Part shown: in pieces, positions 34,401 through 48,200 of the stretch | How the letters are laid out: every line of letters begins with the position of its first letter | How positions within the stretch are numbered: position 1 is the stretch's first letter | NCBI GenBank assembly: GCA_000231825.2 | Contig: JH720328.1 | Coordinates: forward strand, 414,057-478,056 | Direction: 5' to 3' | From: Tetrahymena elliotti 4EA | Taxonomy: Eukaryota > Ciliophora > Oligohymenophorea > Hymenostomatida > Tetrahymenidae | Length of the DNA stretch: 64,000 nt | Program-made: the position numbers and the translations under genes | Notes under the pieces: model-generated | Databases searched by the model: none | What the model was told of the DNA's origin: nothing | Seen by the model: only the letters and a program-made list of their open reading frames with translations

Positions 34401-37400
34401 AATGTCTTTGATTTGTTAACTTTATTTTACAGTTATTAATAACTTTATCAATCTTTACTCTGATTATTTTCCTCCAGAAGAATTCCCTAAAATAAATGAG
34501 TCTCTAATTAAACCAGGAGCAATAATTGAGTAAAAAGATAGGGAACTTAAAATCAGTAAATATTTATTCAAGTGAATTTTTTTTAATTGAAACTCATTTT
34601 ATAGTTTACAAGTTTAAAAATCAAGAATACAAAGGCCATTATATCTGCAAAATTAATGACAAAAATTAGAAAGAGTTCATTCGTCAAGGTTATGGAGAAC
34701 TTTATGAAATTGATCCATTAAATCCAAATATTAAGTTACTTATTTATAATGGATCTTGGGATAAGGATCTCCCTCATGGAGTAGGAAAGTACAATTTCTT
34801 TTAAGGAAATTATACTTATGAAGGAGGGTTTCACTATGGAGTTTTTTATGGAAAAGGTAAATAAACAAAAAAAACTCAATCAAATTTTCTAAGCATTTCG
34901 CAACAAACAAATGAATTTTAAAAAATAAAATAAAATTACAAGTAAAAGCATAAAAGGATAATTTTTTATAAAAATATTTTAAAAATAAATCAATTTTCAT
35001 CAAAACAAGCCAAAAAAATATTAAATAAACAAGCAAAACAAGAAGAAGAAATAAATAAACAAATTATTTATTAGTCAGTAAAGTTTTTTATGATGAACAT
35101 ATACTAAAATTAACTTAAATGAAATTAAATGTGTGCAAAAAAAATTTTTTATTTATTTAAATGGAAGAAAATTAATATTTTTTTTTAATTTAAAAAGGAG
35201 AAATATTCTATAATAATCCTGTTAATGAAGGAGGTGTTGCTACAAGAGATGTTAATAAAAACAGCTAATATATAAACAATTCTTAATATGTAAAGACTAA
35301 TATTTTAATTATCATATTAAAATAGAAATAATTAACTAAATATTATTAGAATAATGTAGTAAGTAGTCAGAATACCTTAGGTTTGCCTGCAGTTTTGGTG
35401 AATTCATAATTTAACTATGGGCTAAGTAATAAATTGCATTAGCCACAGTAGTAAACCTTTGCTAGTTATGTTATATACTAAGGTAATTTCTATAACTTTA
35501 TATTGAAAGACTGGCTTATTCCTATGGGAAGTATTTAAGAAGAAAATTGTAAATACCAAATAAGATTAAATGCGAATAGAAATGAACAACCTGTATATGT
35601 AACAATACTCAACTAAGGTAAAATGAGAATTATTGAAATGACTATAAAATCATTCAAAGAATATGGATAGTATATTTATATTTTTAAAAATTCTAAATTT
35701 GATCAATATGAACTAAATCTCATCTAAGATGATTGTGTTAACACTTATTCTGAAGGGCTTATTTATGGAACCTTCAATAACGTGAATATATTTTTTGAGC
35801 ATATCAAAAATAAACCATCCTTAGGAGTCAAAGAGTAAATTTGCAATATTTATTATTAAAAATTTTATCAAAGTAATAAAGAATTTTCTCAGGAGCAAAT
35901 TAATTTTATTTAAAAAGAATCAAAACTTTTAAACTTTCATACTGAAAATTATGTTTGATTTATTTCTAAGCAAAGCTACCTTTTTTCTGACTTTACTAAT
36001 TATAATTTTCTAATTTTGTTCATCTTTCCTACAAGTGTGTTGATATAATAGATGCTTTTTTAAAGGAATTCTTTTAAACAAATAAAATTACAAATTTTAA
36101 AATTAAAGCCTTCCTTGATCCATCCTTAGTAAATTTAATTAAAGTTTAGGAATGGCCATGATCGGATTAATCTGGATCATTGAAAAATTTATATTGAATG
36201 GATGATCTGATAAGAACAATCAAAAATTGATCATCCCTAATTATAATTTTATAATTTACCAATCCATATCATTGATCTCAAAAATTTTTGGGTGGACTAT
36301 TAGATAAAAATGGATAGATGGATCAAAATCTTATCTGTCTGTCTGATGTCTGATCCATCCAATCAAAAATTTACCATTCCAATGAAAGATTAATCCTTAT
36401 TCCTTTCTATGTGATTTCAAATTTCTTTTCTGTCTATTAAAAAAATGGGAATAAAATATTAAATTTTTGAATTATAAAAATAGCTACATAGAATTGATAA
36501 AATTTGTTAACAGAGTTGATCAGATTAACTTTGAATTTGTGAAAAGAGAAGATTAATAGAATGTGAATTTTATTAGTGAATTATTAAAAGATGATGCAGT
36601 TAAGCAAGCTATTAGAGAATGTAAAATTATGAGGAGAGTCAAGGAAATTGCACTTTCTAATGTGAAAGAAATCATAAAAGAATTTCCTTATTTGCAAGAA
36701 TTAGATCTAAGTGGGTTTGAAGATGGCTAGATTGTCGAAGTAGGGCATGCTATATCATAGTTGCATTACTAAAATAGAAATTTAAACATCACTTCTCTGA
36801 TAATTAATGAGTATTAACCAGATGGACAACTATCTTTATTTGATTCTGATTACTTTGGGACAATAACTCATCTTGACTTTAGTAATAGTCCTCTACTTTC
36901 TCATGACTGCTTAATTAAATTATTCAAATTGAAAGGAACAAGGAACTTAAGAAAACTAAATATTGAGTATTGCAGTTTAATAAAAGATAAGTTTTTTGAA
37001 GAGTGGAATGCTCTAAACAAGCTTAAACCATAGAATTAAAAAGGAACTCTAGATTCAAATATTACATCATATGGCTTTATAAATTCAGCTAATTAATGCT
37101 AAAATTTAGAGAGCTTAAACATAAGTGGATTAAAATTTGATAATCCTTTAACTTTGTAAAACTTCCTGTTAAAATGCACTCATTTGTAAAGCTTGTAGGA
37201 GCTTATTATGTCTGATGTTGATTGTATTTGTGATTCTCTGCTAAAAGCTGCTTTTAAAAATAGCAAAATCTTCAATAAAAATTTACAAAGAGTTTCTATA
37301 TAATTTAATAGATAATTCAACAAATCCAACCAAGAACTTAGTTACAAGGCTTTTAAGTATTTATCTTCTTCTAAATTAGAAAAAATCTAATATATCAATA

Positions 37401-40400
37401 TGTCTGACTGTGATTTATTCTACAAAGAAAAGTACAATCCTTCATACTTCAGAAAGCTCAAAACACCCAAAAACATAAATTTCCTAGATCTAAGCAACTG
37501 TGGAGAGATGAACCAAGTTTGTTTGGATTTTTTAGTTAGCTAGCAAACCAACAACTATATCATAGAGAATTACAAGTTTTCTTTAGATCAAATCACAAGT
37601 AATTTTTGTGCCTACTTCCAAAGAAAATAAATTTTATGTAAATATTTAATTACTTAAAAACTTATTGTGAAATGGTGGTTTAGCTTAAATATTATCATCA
37701 TTATTTTTAGAATTCACTAAATCATAAAAATAATTAATCATCACAAACTATCCTTGAATTCACTTAAAGCCCAAAAATTTTTTAAATTGTAAATAATAAA
37801 ATGGGAGAATTTAAATAATAATATGATTAAAGTCTTTAAATTATTAATTATTTTTTATTTTGATTAAATAATAAATACAATTATTTATTTCAATGAAATA
37901 ATAGCAATACAAAAATGATAATTTTTCTTTAAAAATAAGAAATATTTCTTCTTTAAAATTTATTTGTTAAAAATTTGGATGAAGTTAAAATGAATATTAT
38001 TTAAATATAGAATACTTATCATCTATCATAATTTATCATGATCCTTCATACAAGTATGATGATTTAGATAAGGATTTCTTTATGGAGCTTCTTAATTAAG
38101 GTAAAAAAATATTTTTTGAGACAGAGATGATAGATCGTATTGAATAAGAGCTTCTGGCAATCTTAGAGGAACACTAAAGAATCTAAAGAATAGAAAGCAA
38201 TAACACTTAAATATTTATTAATGATTAACTGATACCTATATAGAAGTATAGAATTAAAAATTAGAAAATATTTAATGAAATTCAGTTATTAGGTAATTTT
38301 ATTTAATTGCTTTTCATTTAATTTTTAATAAATATTATTTCTTTTTATAGATATTCCTCTTAAGATAGAAATTAAAGGAAGTATTTCTAAACTGATTAGA
38401 CATGAAAAGTTTAAAGAAAAGACAGAATTAAACCTCTCAAACATGGTAAATGTAGGAACTGAAATTATTGACAGTTTAGTCATTTCAGATCATTGCAATA
38501 ACTTGAGAATTCTTGATTTGTCTAATTCTATTATAAATGATTCAGACATAAAACTTTTTTGCACAAACGGACAGTTTTAGATTCAAAATCTTATTTTTGA
38601 TAACTGCTTTTATATCAGTGAAAAGGGAATAAACTTTCTGTTAACTGCAAAAAATATTGAATCTCTGAAGATTCTTTAGATGAAAGGCGTTTTCAGAAAT
38701 TTAGGTTCTATTTTGCTTTATGATGTTAATTTAAGAAAAATAGAACTAATTTTAGATAGAGTTTAAATTACTTACTCTAAAAATATGAGTGAAACATTAA
38801 AGTACAATGAAGTTATCTAACAATATTTAAAAACCCATAGCAAATATTTTGAAAAAATGAGAATATAAGTTCTCGATCACAAAATATTAAACACTTTTAA
38901 CTCACCATAAATTAACTACCCAAATGTCAACACACTGCAAATAAATTTCCTAAGTGAACCTCTTTAATCAAGTAAATTAGAGCAGAAACAAAAATCAGTC
39001 GATATTATTATTCAACTAATATCGAAGCTAGTCAGAATACATCATTTAGTTCTCACTTTTGATTAAGAATTCGTTAGCTTTTTAATAGGACAACAGTAAA
39101 TTAATTTTTATTTAAATGATTTTTGACAAAAATAACTGATTTTTTAACTTATTGAAAATAAACTTTATTTAATGAAAAAAGAATAAAGAATGACATGAAC
39201 AATAGATAATTTACTTGGATTCAAAGACTGACCTAAGAAGTTGAAAAATTATCTAGCATTAGGAGTATTCATCTTAAACAAGAGTGGACTTAAAATTGTA
39301 CAAATTAGATTTTATCTGAGGATCAAATAGAAAACTTCTATTTATTCCTTTTCCAATCAATGAAGGAGTTCAAGACAACAAAACTCAGTTTCAAGCTGAA
39401 TATGTAAAATAACCAAATAATGAATGTTTCTTTATTTTTATTGCAAAATTAATCTAAATAAAAATAAATTTTTATATTGATTAAATTAAATAAACAATCA
39501 ATAATATTTAAAAATTAATGAGATTCTAATATCATATAAAAGTAAATTAATTAATCAATAATTATCTCACCAAATATAAAAAATTATTGATTAATTAAAG
39601 TTTTAAAATTCAAATGAGTTAAGAATTGATGAAAAATTATTTTAACTTTCAAGAAATCAAATTTGTTTTGCTAACTAATTGAATTCGATTAATTAATAAA
39701 TTGTTTAATAAAGGTCTCAGTATATGTGGAACTTGCTAAAAAAATAGAAATTAACAGATTCTTGTGTTTAAAAAGTCTGTGAATCATTGAATAAATTTAA
39801 GAATTTAGAGTGCTTGACGCTTCACTTGGCAGGGTAATTTAATTTTGTTTGAAGAAATTAAAAGATTAATTAGAATATTTAATGAAAAAAGATGGGGACA
39901 TTAGAACAACAATATAACTTATAATTCTATTTCATATATTACATAACTTATCAAATCCAGATAAAATTTCAAAAAAATCAATTTAAATTTATCATAGTAA
40001 TTACTTTAAAAGCATAAATATTAAATTAACTTTACTATTCAAATTAACTACTTAGCTGGGCTTCTAAAAACCTAAATATAGATATCCAGTGTTTGCAAAA
40101 TCTTTTTTTAGTAATATAAATGCAAAAGTAATTGACTGATCTCTAACTTAACCTAGCAGGGTAAATATTTATTTTAAGATTTTTTTAATTACTTTAATTC
40201 ATTTAAAAGGTGGGGTTAGAATATTAAAGTGAACAATAATGTAGTAAAAGAACTATTTTCTAAGATAACTGCTCTTTCTACTATCACATCTTTTAACTTT
40301 AATGTTTCTGATTGGAGTGACCTGAGCTATCTTAGTCAACTGCAAATATTAGATTTTACTGAAAGGAGCTTTTAAAATTTATCTGATTTAAGTTTAAATC

Positions 40401-41386
40401 TATCAAAGTAAAATATTTAATTGAGCAAATTAGATTTTTAAATATTTTGTAACTAGCTGGAGCTCTACAGAAGTATGTATTAACAGTAATGTTGTAGATA
40501 AAATATGTCAGCTATTAAAAAACAAAAAAGAAATGAGGTCTCTCTCACTTGACTTATCTGCATCTATGTAAAAATTATAAATTCATCAAAATGTATATTA
40601 ACAATTTTTATAACAATCAATCAACAGATATGGAAATAACACATAAATAAATTCAAAAGATCTTAAGTAATTTGCTGATTGTATTGAACAGCTGATTCAT
40701 TTAGATAATCTTGAGTTAATTCTCAATGGGTAAATTTTGCTAAAATGAATAAAATTTAGTAAATTTTAATTAATTTTTTAATTAAAAGTTGGTCTGATGA
40801 AATAAACATATCTGCTGTTACTTAATTAACATAAGCTATTACTACTTTGAGTAGCCTTAGAAAAATACATCTCTCTTTATAAAAGTAAATTAATAAACTA
40901 ATTCATAAAATCTAAAGTAACTCATAATATTTCTTAAATAAATTAAGTTGGCCACAATTTAATGAAGGAATAATGAAAGGATTATAAAGTTTACACGGCT
41001 TTAATTAATAAGGCTAATAAATGACATAAAAATTAAAAGAAAGAGAGCTTTCTTTCTTCCTCAAAAGTACATTTTTTATTTTTCTAATAATTTCTTAAAA
41101 TCTTTAAAATTAACAAAAGCTTCACAAGATTAAATGGAAGGAGATGAAAATGATTTAAAGAAATTAATTAGAAATATTTAGTAATTAGTGACTTTACCAG
41201 AAAAGAAGCTTAACTTTTAAGGGTAAAGCAACACTTTACTTTAAATTTAATAAAATATAACTAAAAAATATTAAAAGGTGGGGTACAATTCATGACAATA
41301 TCTCTAAGCTTATTGAAAATACAGCATCTGATACTTTATACATTCCAAGCTATCAAACTACAGGTTAATCCCTAAAACAGCAATGA
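31465..41386 (+). CDS. Protein kinase-MORN-leucine-rich-repeat protein, about 22 exons
   Basis: Exons: 31465-32134, 33052-33242, 33435-33744, 33871-34043, 34117-34555, 34605-34856, 35198-35952, 36036-36143, 36389-37637, 38011-38292, 38351-39095, then eleven short ones (see 39206-41386). They total 6540 nt, 2179 residues, with every phase consistent. The N-terminal 220 residues are unrecognised. The kinase domain has glycine loop IGKGAFGLVF, Lys in NQAIKI, H350-R-D in HRDIKYDN, DFN at 369-371 instead of DFG, TPQ at 409-411 instead of APE, and SDIYSMGVVF. MORN-type repeats follow (YNGSWDKDLPHGVGKYNF, YEGGFHYGVFYGKG), usually lipid- or membrane-linked, then irregular LRRs (LQELDLSGF, LESLNISGLKF, LRILDLSNS). 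It is probably a signalling kinase or pseudokinase. An alternative model ends a 931-residue kinase-MORN protein at TGA 35956-35958 and makes the LRR part a second gene; the join depends on a GTTTG donor at 35953. Confidence 0.78.
36164..36396. mobile_element. MITE-like imperfect hairpin element in an intron
   Basis: A 233-bp segment with a perfect 10-bp terminal inverted repeat, GGATTAATCT at 36164-36173 and AGATTAATCC at 36387-36396. Inside, the two halves remain roughly complementary: AAATTT...TTGAATGGAT on the left pairs with TTACCATTCC- and ATCCATCCAATC-containing sequence on the right, and GATAAG with CTTATC. GATC words recur several times. It codes for nothing and occupies almost exactly the intron 36144-36388, whose 3' AG would lie inside the right inverted repeat. 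No clear target-site duplication is visible, so the mobile origin is inferred. Confidence 0.6.
39206..41386 (+). repeat. Array of eleven short exons, each coding about one leucine-rich unit
   Basis: The 3' exons of the kinase-MORN-LRR gene are 39206-39403, 39714-39833, 39892-39996, 40056-40160, 40210-40407, 40457-40567, 40628-40729, 40789-40884, 40948-41066, 41120-41222 and 41278-41386. Nine are 96-120 nt and encode about 35 residues; two of 198 nt look like fused pairs. Nearly all introns fall in phase 2, often splitting a Gly codon. In seven exons the first whole codon is TGG (Trp). Each unit then runs through a hydrophobic helix to an L-x-L-x-L end, such as LECLTLHLAG, LTDLQLNLAG, LDNLELILNG and MRSLSLDLSAS. 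Confidence 0.8.
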
Positions 41387-42216
41387 AACAATAAAAAATC
41401 TTTATTTAATAAGATCAATTAAAATAAAATAAACAAACTTCCATAAAATCTTTTTCAAAAATAAGTTAATGAATTTAAAATTTCAACTGTAAATAAGTTA
41501 AATAAAAAATCAAATACTAATTCCTAGTTAATATATATACATATATACACTTATATAATATAATACATTCCTTTTAGTATCTCATTCTATTTCCAAAAAA
41601 TTATCAATTAAACTTCTCTTTAATTATTTATTACTTTCTGAAATTCATTTTAACAAATATAAGATTAAGCTATATTCCTTGTTAAGTTTATAAATTTAAA
41701 TTAAATTCCTTTTCCAAAAAAAATTTCTCTTGCTTCATTTTTTAATTTTCTGAAAAAATTTTTTTAATTTTAGTAAAATAAATATCAATTCAATTTATTA
41801 AACCCTTCAATAATATTGAATTATAGATTCTAACTTGAATCCTTATGAATAAACAAAGTTTGAAAATAATTATTATCCAAATGGAAACAATTTTTGAAAA
41901 ATTTAATAAGAATAAGTTTATTTTAGAAAATTAAATTGATAAAATTTTGGATTAAAAACAGTTAAAAAATATTATATTATCTTTATTTAAATTATTTATA
42001 AAAGTAGAATTTTGATATAATTAATATTTTTTGTGAAAATATAATTAAAGTTGTTATGTTTTAGTGAAGGTGATTGTATAGATTAAACTAAATAAATATC
42101 ATGTAATGTGAGTACTTAATAAACTATTTGATTTTTATATTCAATTATTACTAATATGACTCATTATTAGCTAATAGGAATTTTTGACATTAAAATTATT
42201 TCTTTCTTGATTTTTT
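41387..42216. other. Convergent intergenic spacer
   Basis: About 830 bases between the kinase-LRR stop and the stop of the giant minus-strand gene. It is AT-rich, with a TA/CA-type microsatellite patch near 41531-41565. No coding signal was seen. Confidence 0.7.
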
Positions 42217-45200
42217 TCAATCAATAGTAAATAAATCAAAAATAATAAATTGAGGCATCATTGTCATGTATGGCTTTATGTTTTTGTTAAAGCTAATAAT
42301 TTGAAAGATATTCGACTTCATATTTGATAGAGAGTTGTGAAAATCTATGCTCAGCTTTTCAAATATTAGCTCAGAAAACTAAGTGAATAAAAAGGCTCTT
42401 TCATATCTCTAAAAATAGATTTATATTAAATCTTTTATTCTTAGTTGATCAATCTGTTGATTATTAATTTTATGAATGTATTATTCTTCTGAGAAAAGCT
42501 TAGTTAGACTGCAGTTGCAACATTGTCGACTCAGATTGCTAGTCTAAATAATATCATATTTTATTGTTTTTTGCTTTTTTAGCTAATAAGAAATACTTTT
42601 TTGTAAGGCATAATAAGGGCATTTTTTATCAACTGTATTATCAACGAAAAGCGAATAATTTTCATTTAGAATTTCTTAATCTTCAATGTATTTTTAATTG
42701 CTGCAGTTAATAGAATAACGAAGTGCACTAAAAATGTAGTATTTGTAAATTTTTTTGTTGCTATTGTAAATATATCTAGAAGCATTAAGCACATCAGCTG
42801 GAAAGTACAGGATGAAATATTTGTTTCTAAATATGTCTATGTAGATTTTTTTAAGGCCAAAAAGAAGAAAAGCTGAATTAAATATTATAGTAAGGAGAAT
42901 CAAGATTTTAAGAATAAAGTTTTTGCTTGAATCTTATGAAATATCAGGGACAAGGTTATTTGTATCAACACTAATCATAATAATAAAGAAAATAAGAAAT
43001 TAGCTTATGTAACTAAGTGTATTATATAGGAAATAGTAGTAAAAATCTTTTTATTCTTTTACTAATTTATTATATTAAAGCTGAAAATTAGACAAAATAC
43101 CATCAAAAACGCCTAAAATCTTCAAAATTAAATTAAGCTTTTCTTTAGGCATATACACAGAAATAATTACTACTTACAGAGTTATTATTGGAATTTAATA
43201 ATAATCTAAATTCAGTCCTTGGGTTCCATACATTAGCCTCATCGTTTTAAGTGACAGATGGTATGATGTATGAGTTAAAAAGCAATGAACTGCCCCTTTC
43301 AATCTCAATTTATTTCTACAAAAACTAAGCTAATAAAGTAGAGATCCAGTAATTGTGATGGTTACTTATACAATAAACAAATTATAAGCTTAATAAGAGC
43401 TCATATTCTCATAGTCAAAGTTATGTAGAGCATTTAAAAGAGTGAGAGGAAAGATATTAACAATAACCTTAGCATTTAAGCTTGTATTAAGCTGCTCATC
43501 ATAATAATTCTTTGTGAATAGGTATTTTAATAAATAAAAATCAATTAATATAGTCATGACATAGGTTTTTATATTCTGATTTTGATCTCGATGTGCTAAA
43601 AACAGCTTATCAAGACAGAAGGCTGACAGAAATATAAGCAAATATCTGACTTCTCCTAGTTAAAAAGCCCAGTAAGCTGTGTAAAAATTCATCAGAGTAA
43701 AAAGCGGATTGATGAGTAAAAATAAGTTTTGAGCAATCATTTGTGAACTATTTAAATCTTTTTCAATACTATTTTTCCTAAGAATAATTAATTACTTAAG
43801 ATCTAATTTAATCAATTTTAAAATGTAAATATTTGCCACTAGATAAACTTTAACTTTAGGATTAACCTTGATTTTATAAATCAATCCAATTTTTAAATTT
43901 CATTCTCTCTTTTTACCTGAAGAGTAGATTGCCAAGCTTATAGTTTTATTACGTCATCAATTTATGTTTACTCATTAAATTAATTAAATATTTAAGTAAC
44001 CACTTCAATTTTATTCAAATTTCAAGAACCTTCTATTTGTATCGATTTAATTTCTTCAAAAATATTAATGTACTTTCTAAAAAAGTAGAAAAATCTTTGT
44101 TTATTAAAAATATTCACTCATACATAAAATATATACTTTAAAATTTACGAATTGATGAAACAACACTAAAAAATAATTTTAAAGTTTTATTTATTATTTA
44201 AATAATTATTATGTAATTTAAATTGAAAAAAATAATTGGTCTTAGAAAAAAAGATCACAGTGATGATAGCTTGAATAAAAATTTTATTTATCAACTTCTA
44301 ATATAAATTTATAAATACTTTAAATTATTGGAATACTGACTAAAATAATCCATTAAGATAGGTAAGATATGAAAGATCCTTCATTTCTTTAAATTGTAAT
44401 TACTAAATACTATAGATTGACTACGAGATGATAGGGGTCTAGCAGTTTCTTAAAAGAATAGAGTCTTTGATTTTAACTTTATTATAGATTTTGTTGGAAT
44501 TTTAGGTGAACTAGGTCTTAATTAAATAGTAGATGATCTAGATATTTTTTATTTAATCTTTCTATTCAATCTCTCAATGAATTGCTCTTTCGATTTAGAT
44601 AAGCAAAAAGAATTTCTTATCTTTTACCATAATTTTAGACTTACTCTAGTTACATTTTCATTAGGAATATTGAATTTTACCTTGATAGTTCTTAAGAAAG
44701 GTAATCTGATTGAATAAATTCGATTTGCTACATATTAAAAGATTGGTAGTTTGAGAAGGACATTTTCTACACAGAAGAAAAATAATTTGCACAAAAATAG
44801 GCCATTTAAAATATAGATAAAAAGCCATACAATTTAGGTTATTACTTAATTTTAAGCATAGTTAGAATAGAGAAGAATATAGAATGTGAAAATGATAGTG
44901 TTTAATGAGGAAACTTCTATTTGATTGAAAAATTGTTGATTGTAAGGCTAAAATCTGATTGAAAGTTCTTTGAATACGGAAAGGTAAGCAACAATAACAA
45001 ATCCTTGCACATAAACACTTGTATTAAGCATTTTAACAGTGAAAATTGTTGCAACTCTAACAAACAGCTTTACTAATTCCCAAAAATAGGCTTATTATTT
45101 ATATTCCTATTTATTTTTATTTATTTATTTATATTTATTAATAAAATTTATATTTTTCACAAAAATTATTTATATTTTACCTAGAAGAGATATCCATACT

Positions 45201-48200
45201 GATAGTTGACTTTGAAAAGAAGAGAATGTAAATTTTTTCTAAGTTAATTCATTTAGTAGAAAAGAGTAACTGGGATCAATAAGTTTACAACTACAAAAAT
45301 AGGAGCTATAAGTCTAGTTATGTATTTCATATGATCTTCATCCCAACATTCTTAATTTAAATCTAATTGTATATATGATTTAGTTCCAATTTTTCTGCAA
45401 GACAAAGCTGAAATGGTTACATCATTGATTGAGGGGAAATAGAAAATGTAAATAATAAGGAAAGTTAAATATCCATGCTGAGTAGAAATATAGCTTCTTT
45501 TAGGGTAAGCTAAAAAAGCAACTTAAACTGCTAAAAATAAAATTAGAGGCTGAGCAATAGTCCATAGCAATCTAACCACATAAATTGGTATGTTATGTTC
45601 TTAGAAGTGTAGGGCAAAACAGTCCATGTTGTATTTAAATAGAGCTGAAGGATTACCTCCTGCATATTCAAAATATAAAGAGAATTCAGGTGTAGTTATT
45701 TATAATTGTTTAATTAGCATAAGGAACTATAAATAACTTGTTAACTATTTGAAGAATGTTACTGTAACCGTAGATATAGCGTTTCTAGAAACAAAGGTAT
45801 TGAAAACAATTTTTATATATCTTGCAAGTATCTTTTACTGGCAAATGAGAACTTACTTTTGTATTTGTGTTAGAAGATAAACAAAAATAATTGCAGCCAA
45901 AACTACATAGAATGTTAAATTAAAACCATTTATAGAATCAGAACATTTTGCACAGTCTCCCTTAGAGCTAACTGCAGTATATTAAGTGTCCCAGACTTTC
46001 TAATAATTATCACAAACAGAGCATATAGGACCCATATGTCCTTTCAAGCAACCTTATCTATTATCTATGTCTTCAGGAATGCAAAAGGATCTGTCTGAAT
46101 CACATTCAAAAATTTGATCAGTTTAATTATTTTCTCTCCAATACCCATTCTTCAAGCTTATTTAATCTTTTGTGCATGTTACTGACCCAAAAGGGCAAAC
46201 TTAGCATTAATGAGTTGAATTTATCATTGGGTCAATAATACTATAATACCCTATTTAATAAAATTTTATAATCTTTATTGTATTGAATGGCTATATCAAA
46301 TTTTATAACACCATAACAAAGAATAAAATTATTAATAACAAATTTTGAGAGATAAAATGGAGAATAAAGCAATATCTCCTCTCTTAAGCACTAACTGATG
46401 AATATTATATTTTTTATTTTAAAATAATTATCATTCTTGTCTTTTTGGGGGAATTCAAATGTTTTTGATTGTAAAAAATAATTAAATTGTCAAATAAATT
46501 TAACAAAGTGAAAAATAATTCAAAGAAAATAAATTATTTTTAGAATTACCTTAAGGACACTCATAGCAAATAATATTACTATCAATCTTTCTTTGCTCTT
46601 CTCCAATTAAGCATGGACGAAAAACTACAGTGATTGTAACATTAATAAAAATGTTTTAAATACTTTAATCTGCTTTGTCAGGAAACATTTGTATTTTACT
46701 ATCAGATTATATCGATATAGTAGTGGAACTTTTTGGTTAGTAAATCATTTAGACATTAAAAATGAAAGCTTTCTTTTCATAATTATACTGCTACATTAAT
46801 ATTCCAGATAGATCTACATTATCACTTTTTATATTAAGCTAGTATTATTTATATTAGCTTAAAATAGAGCTTTCTAAATTTGTTTGATTAGAGAATGGGA
46901 ATTAGATAACTTAATTTTCTTCATCAACAAATTATATCTCTATTGGCTCTAATGGGGTATTACCACTCTGAATATCTTATATAACAAATTCTTAGTTTAA
47001 TTTACCCTTCATTATCAATTGACTTGGGTAAGAACCTATATTTTACCCATATAAAAAGGCCTTATTATTTGAAAACATATTTTGTGAGCTGAGTATTCTA
47101 CCAGAAATTACTTAGCTTCTAGTAAAAATAGCTGGCTTGAGTTATGTATATCTCAAGGCTCCTCCAATTTAAGCTTGATTATTTTCAAATGTGTTTTGAG
47201 TAAAAAGTATTAATTCTGAATTCTAAAGATAGATAGCACCTCCAGAACCTAGCAAAGCTTAATTATCTAAAAATGTATTATCATTTATGCTTTTAAATAC
47301 TGAATTCTCTGCATAAAGGGCACCTCCATTTCCTGCTTAGCAAGAGCAATCAATAAAAAAATTATGATCTAAATTAATACCTGATGCAGTATTTGAGATT
47401 ACTACTGCTCCTCCATTTGTTTGAGATTTTAAATTTTTGAAATTGTTGTAAGTTAAATCAATCTAATAGCATGAAGTGAAATTTGCTGCTGCTCCACAGT
47501 TAAGTGATATTAAATGTAAAAATTTTGAGGAGTTCATAAAGAGTGCAGTTGCTTTAAGTACTGATATGAAACTATCATTAAAATTTAAAATATTTTGAGT
47601 AGTTAACATATTTATGCTAACTTAAAGGAGATTTGAAATGAAAATAGGAGAAAATATTTTATTTTCTATATCGATATTTTCAATAGTAGCATTTTTTATC
47701 TGTAACTCATATAAATAATTTATCATAATTATCCTGCTGATAATTTTATTCTGACTAAATGTAGCATTTGTCATTATCAAACTTGTTAGTTTTAATGGGT
47801 CAGCATCTATTAAAGGGGATTAATTGTTTATAAGAGTTGATAGAATTTAGTTATTCTCTGTGTTTGTCTAATCATAATTTAATAAACTTATTTTTTTAGT
47901 GTTTGTTACAGAAATATTTGTAATTTCAGTTGTTTAGGTGTCTGTTATTTAGAGTAAAAGAAGATTTTTCTCTTAATTATGGCTTGAATCTTGGATTGAA
48001 AAGTCATTTATTGTTAATAGCTTTATATTTTAGAGATCAAAAAAGTAATAATCAACCTAAGTGATGGATGAAGAAGTATCATAAGTTTCAGCATATTGTT
48101 GAATGAAAAGTATATCGATTTATATTGAATTAAGATTTATTTGACTGAGAGAGACCTCTTAAAATTATTGAAAATTAATCAAAAAGACATTAAATGACAT

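Noticed and set aside
34740..35036. Hydrophobic minus-strand open frame
   Set aside because: It lies opposite the MORN exon and following intron of the kinase gene and has no motif or splice support.
38101..38124. Possible 24-nt intron in the LRR region
   Set aside because: The 24 bases are a multiple of three and open, so reading straight through keeps frame and no intron is needed.
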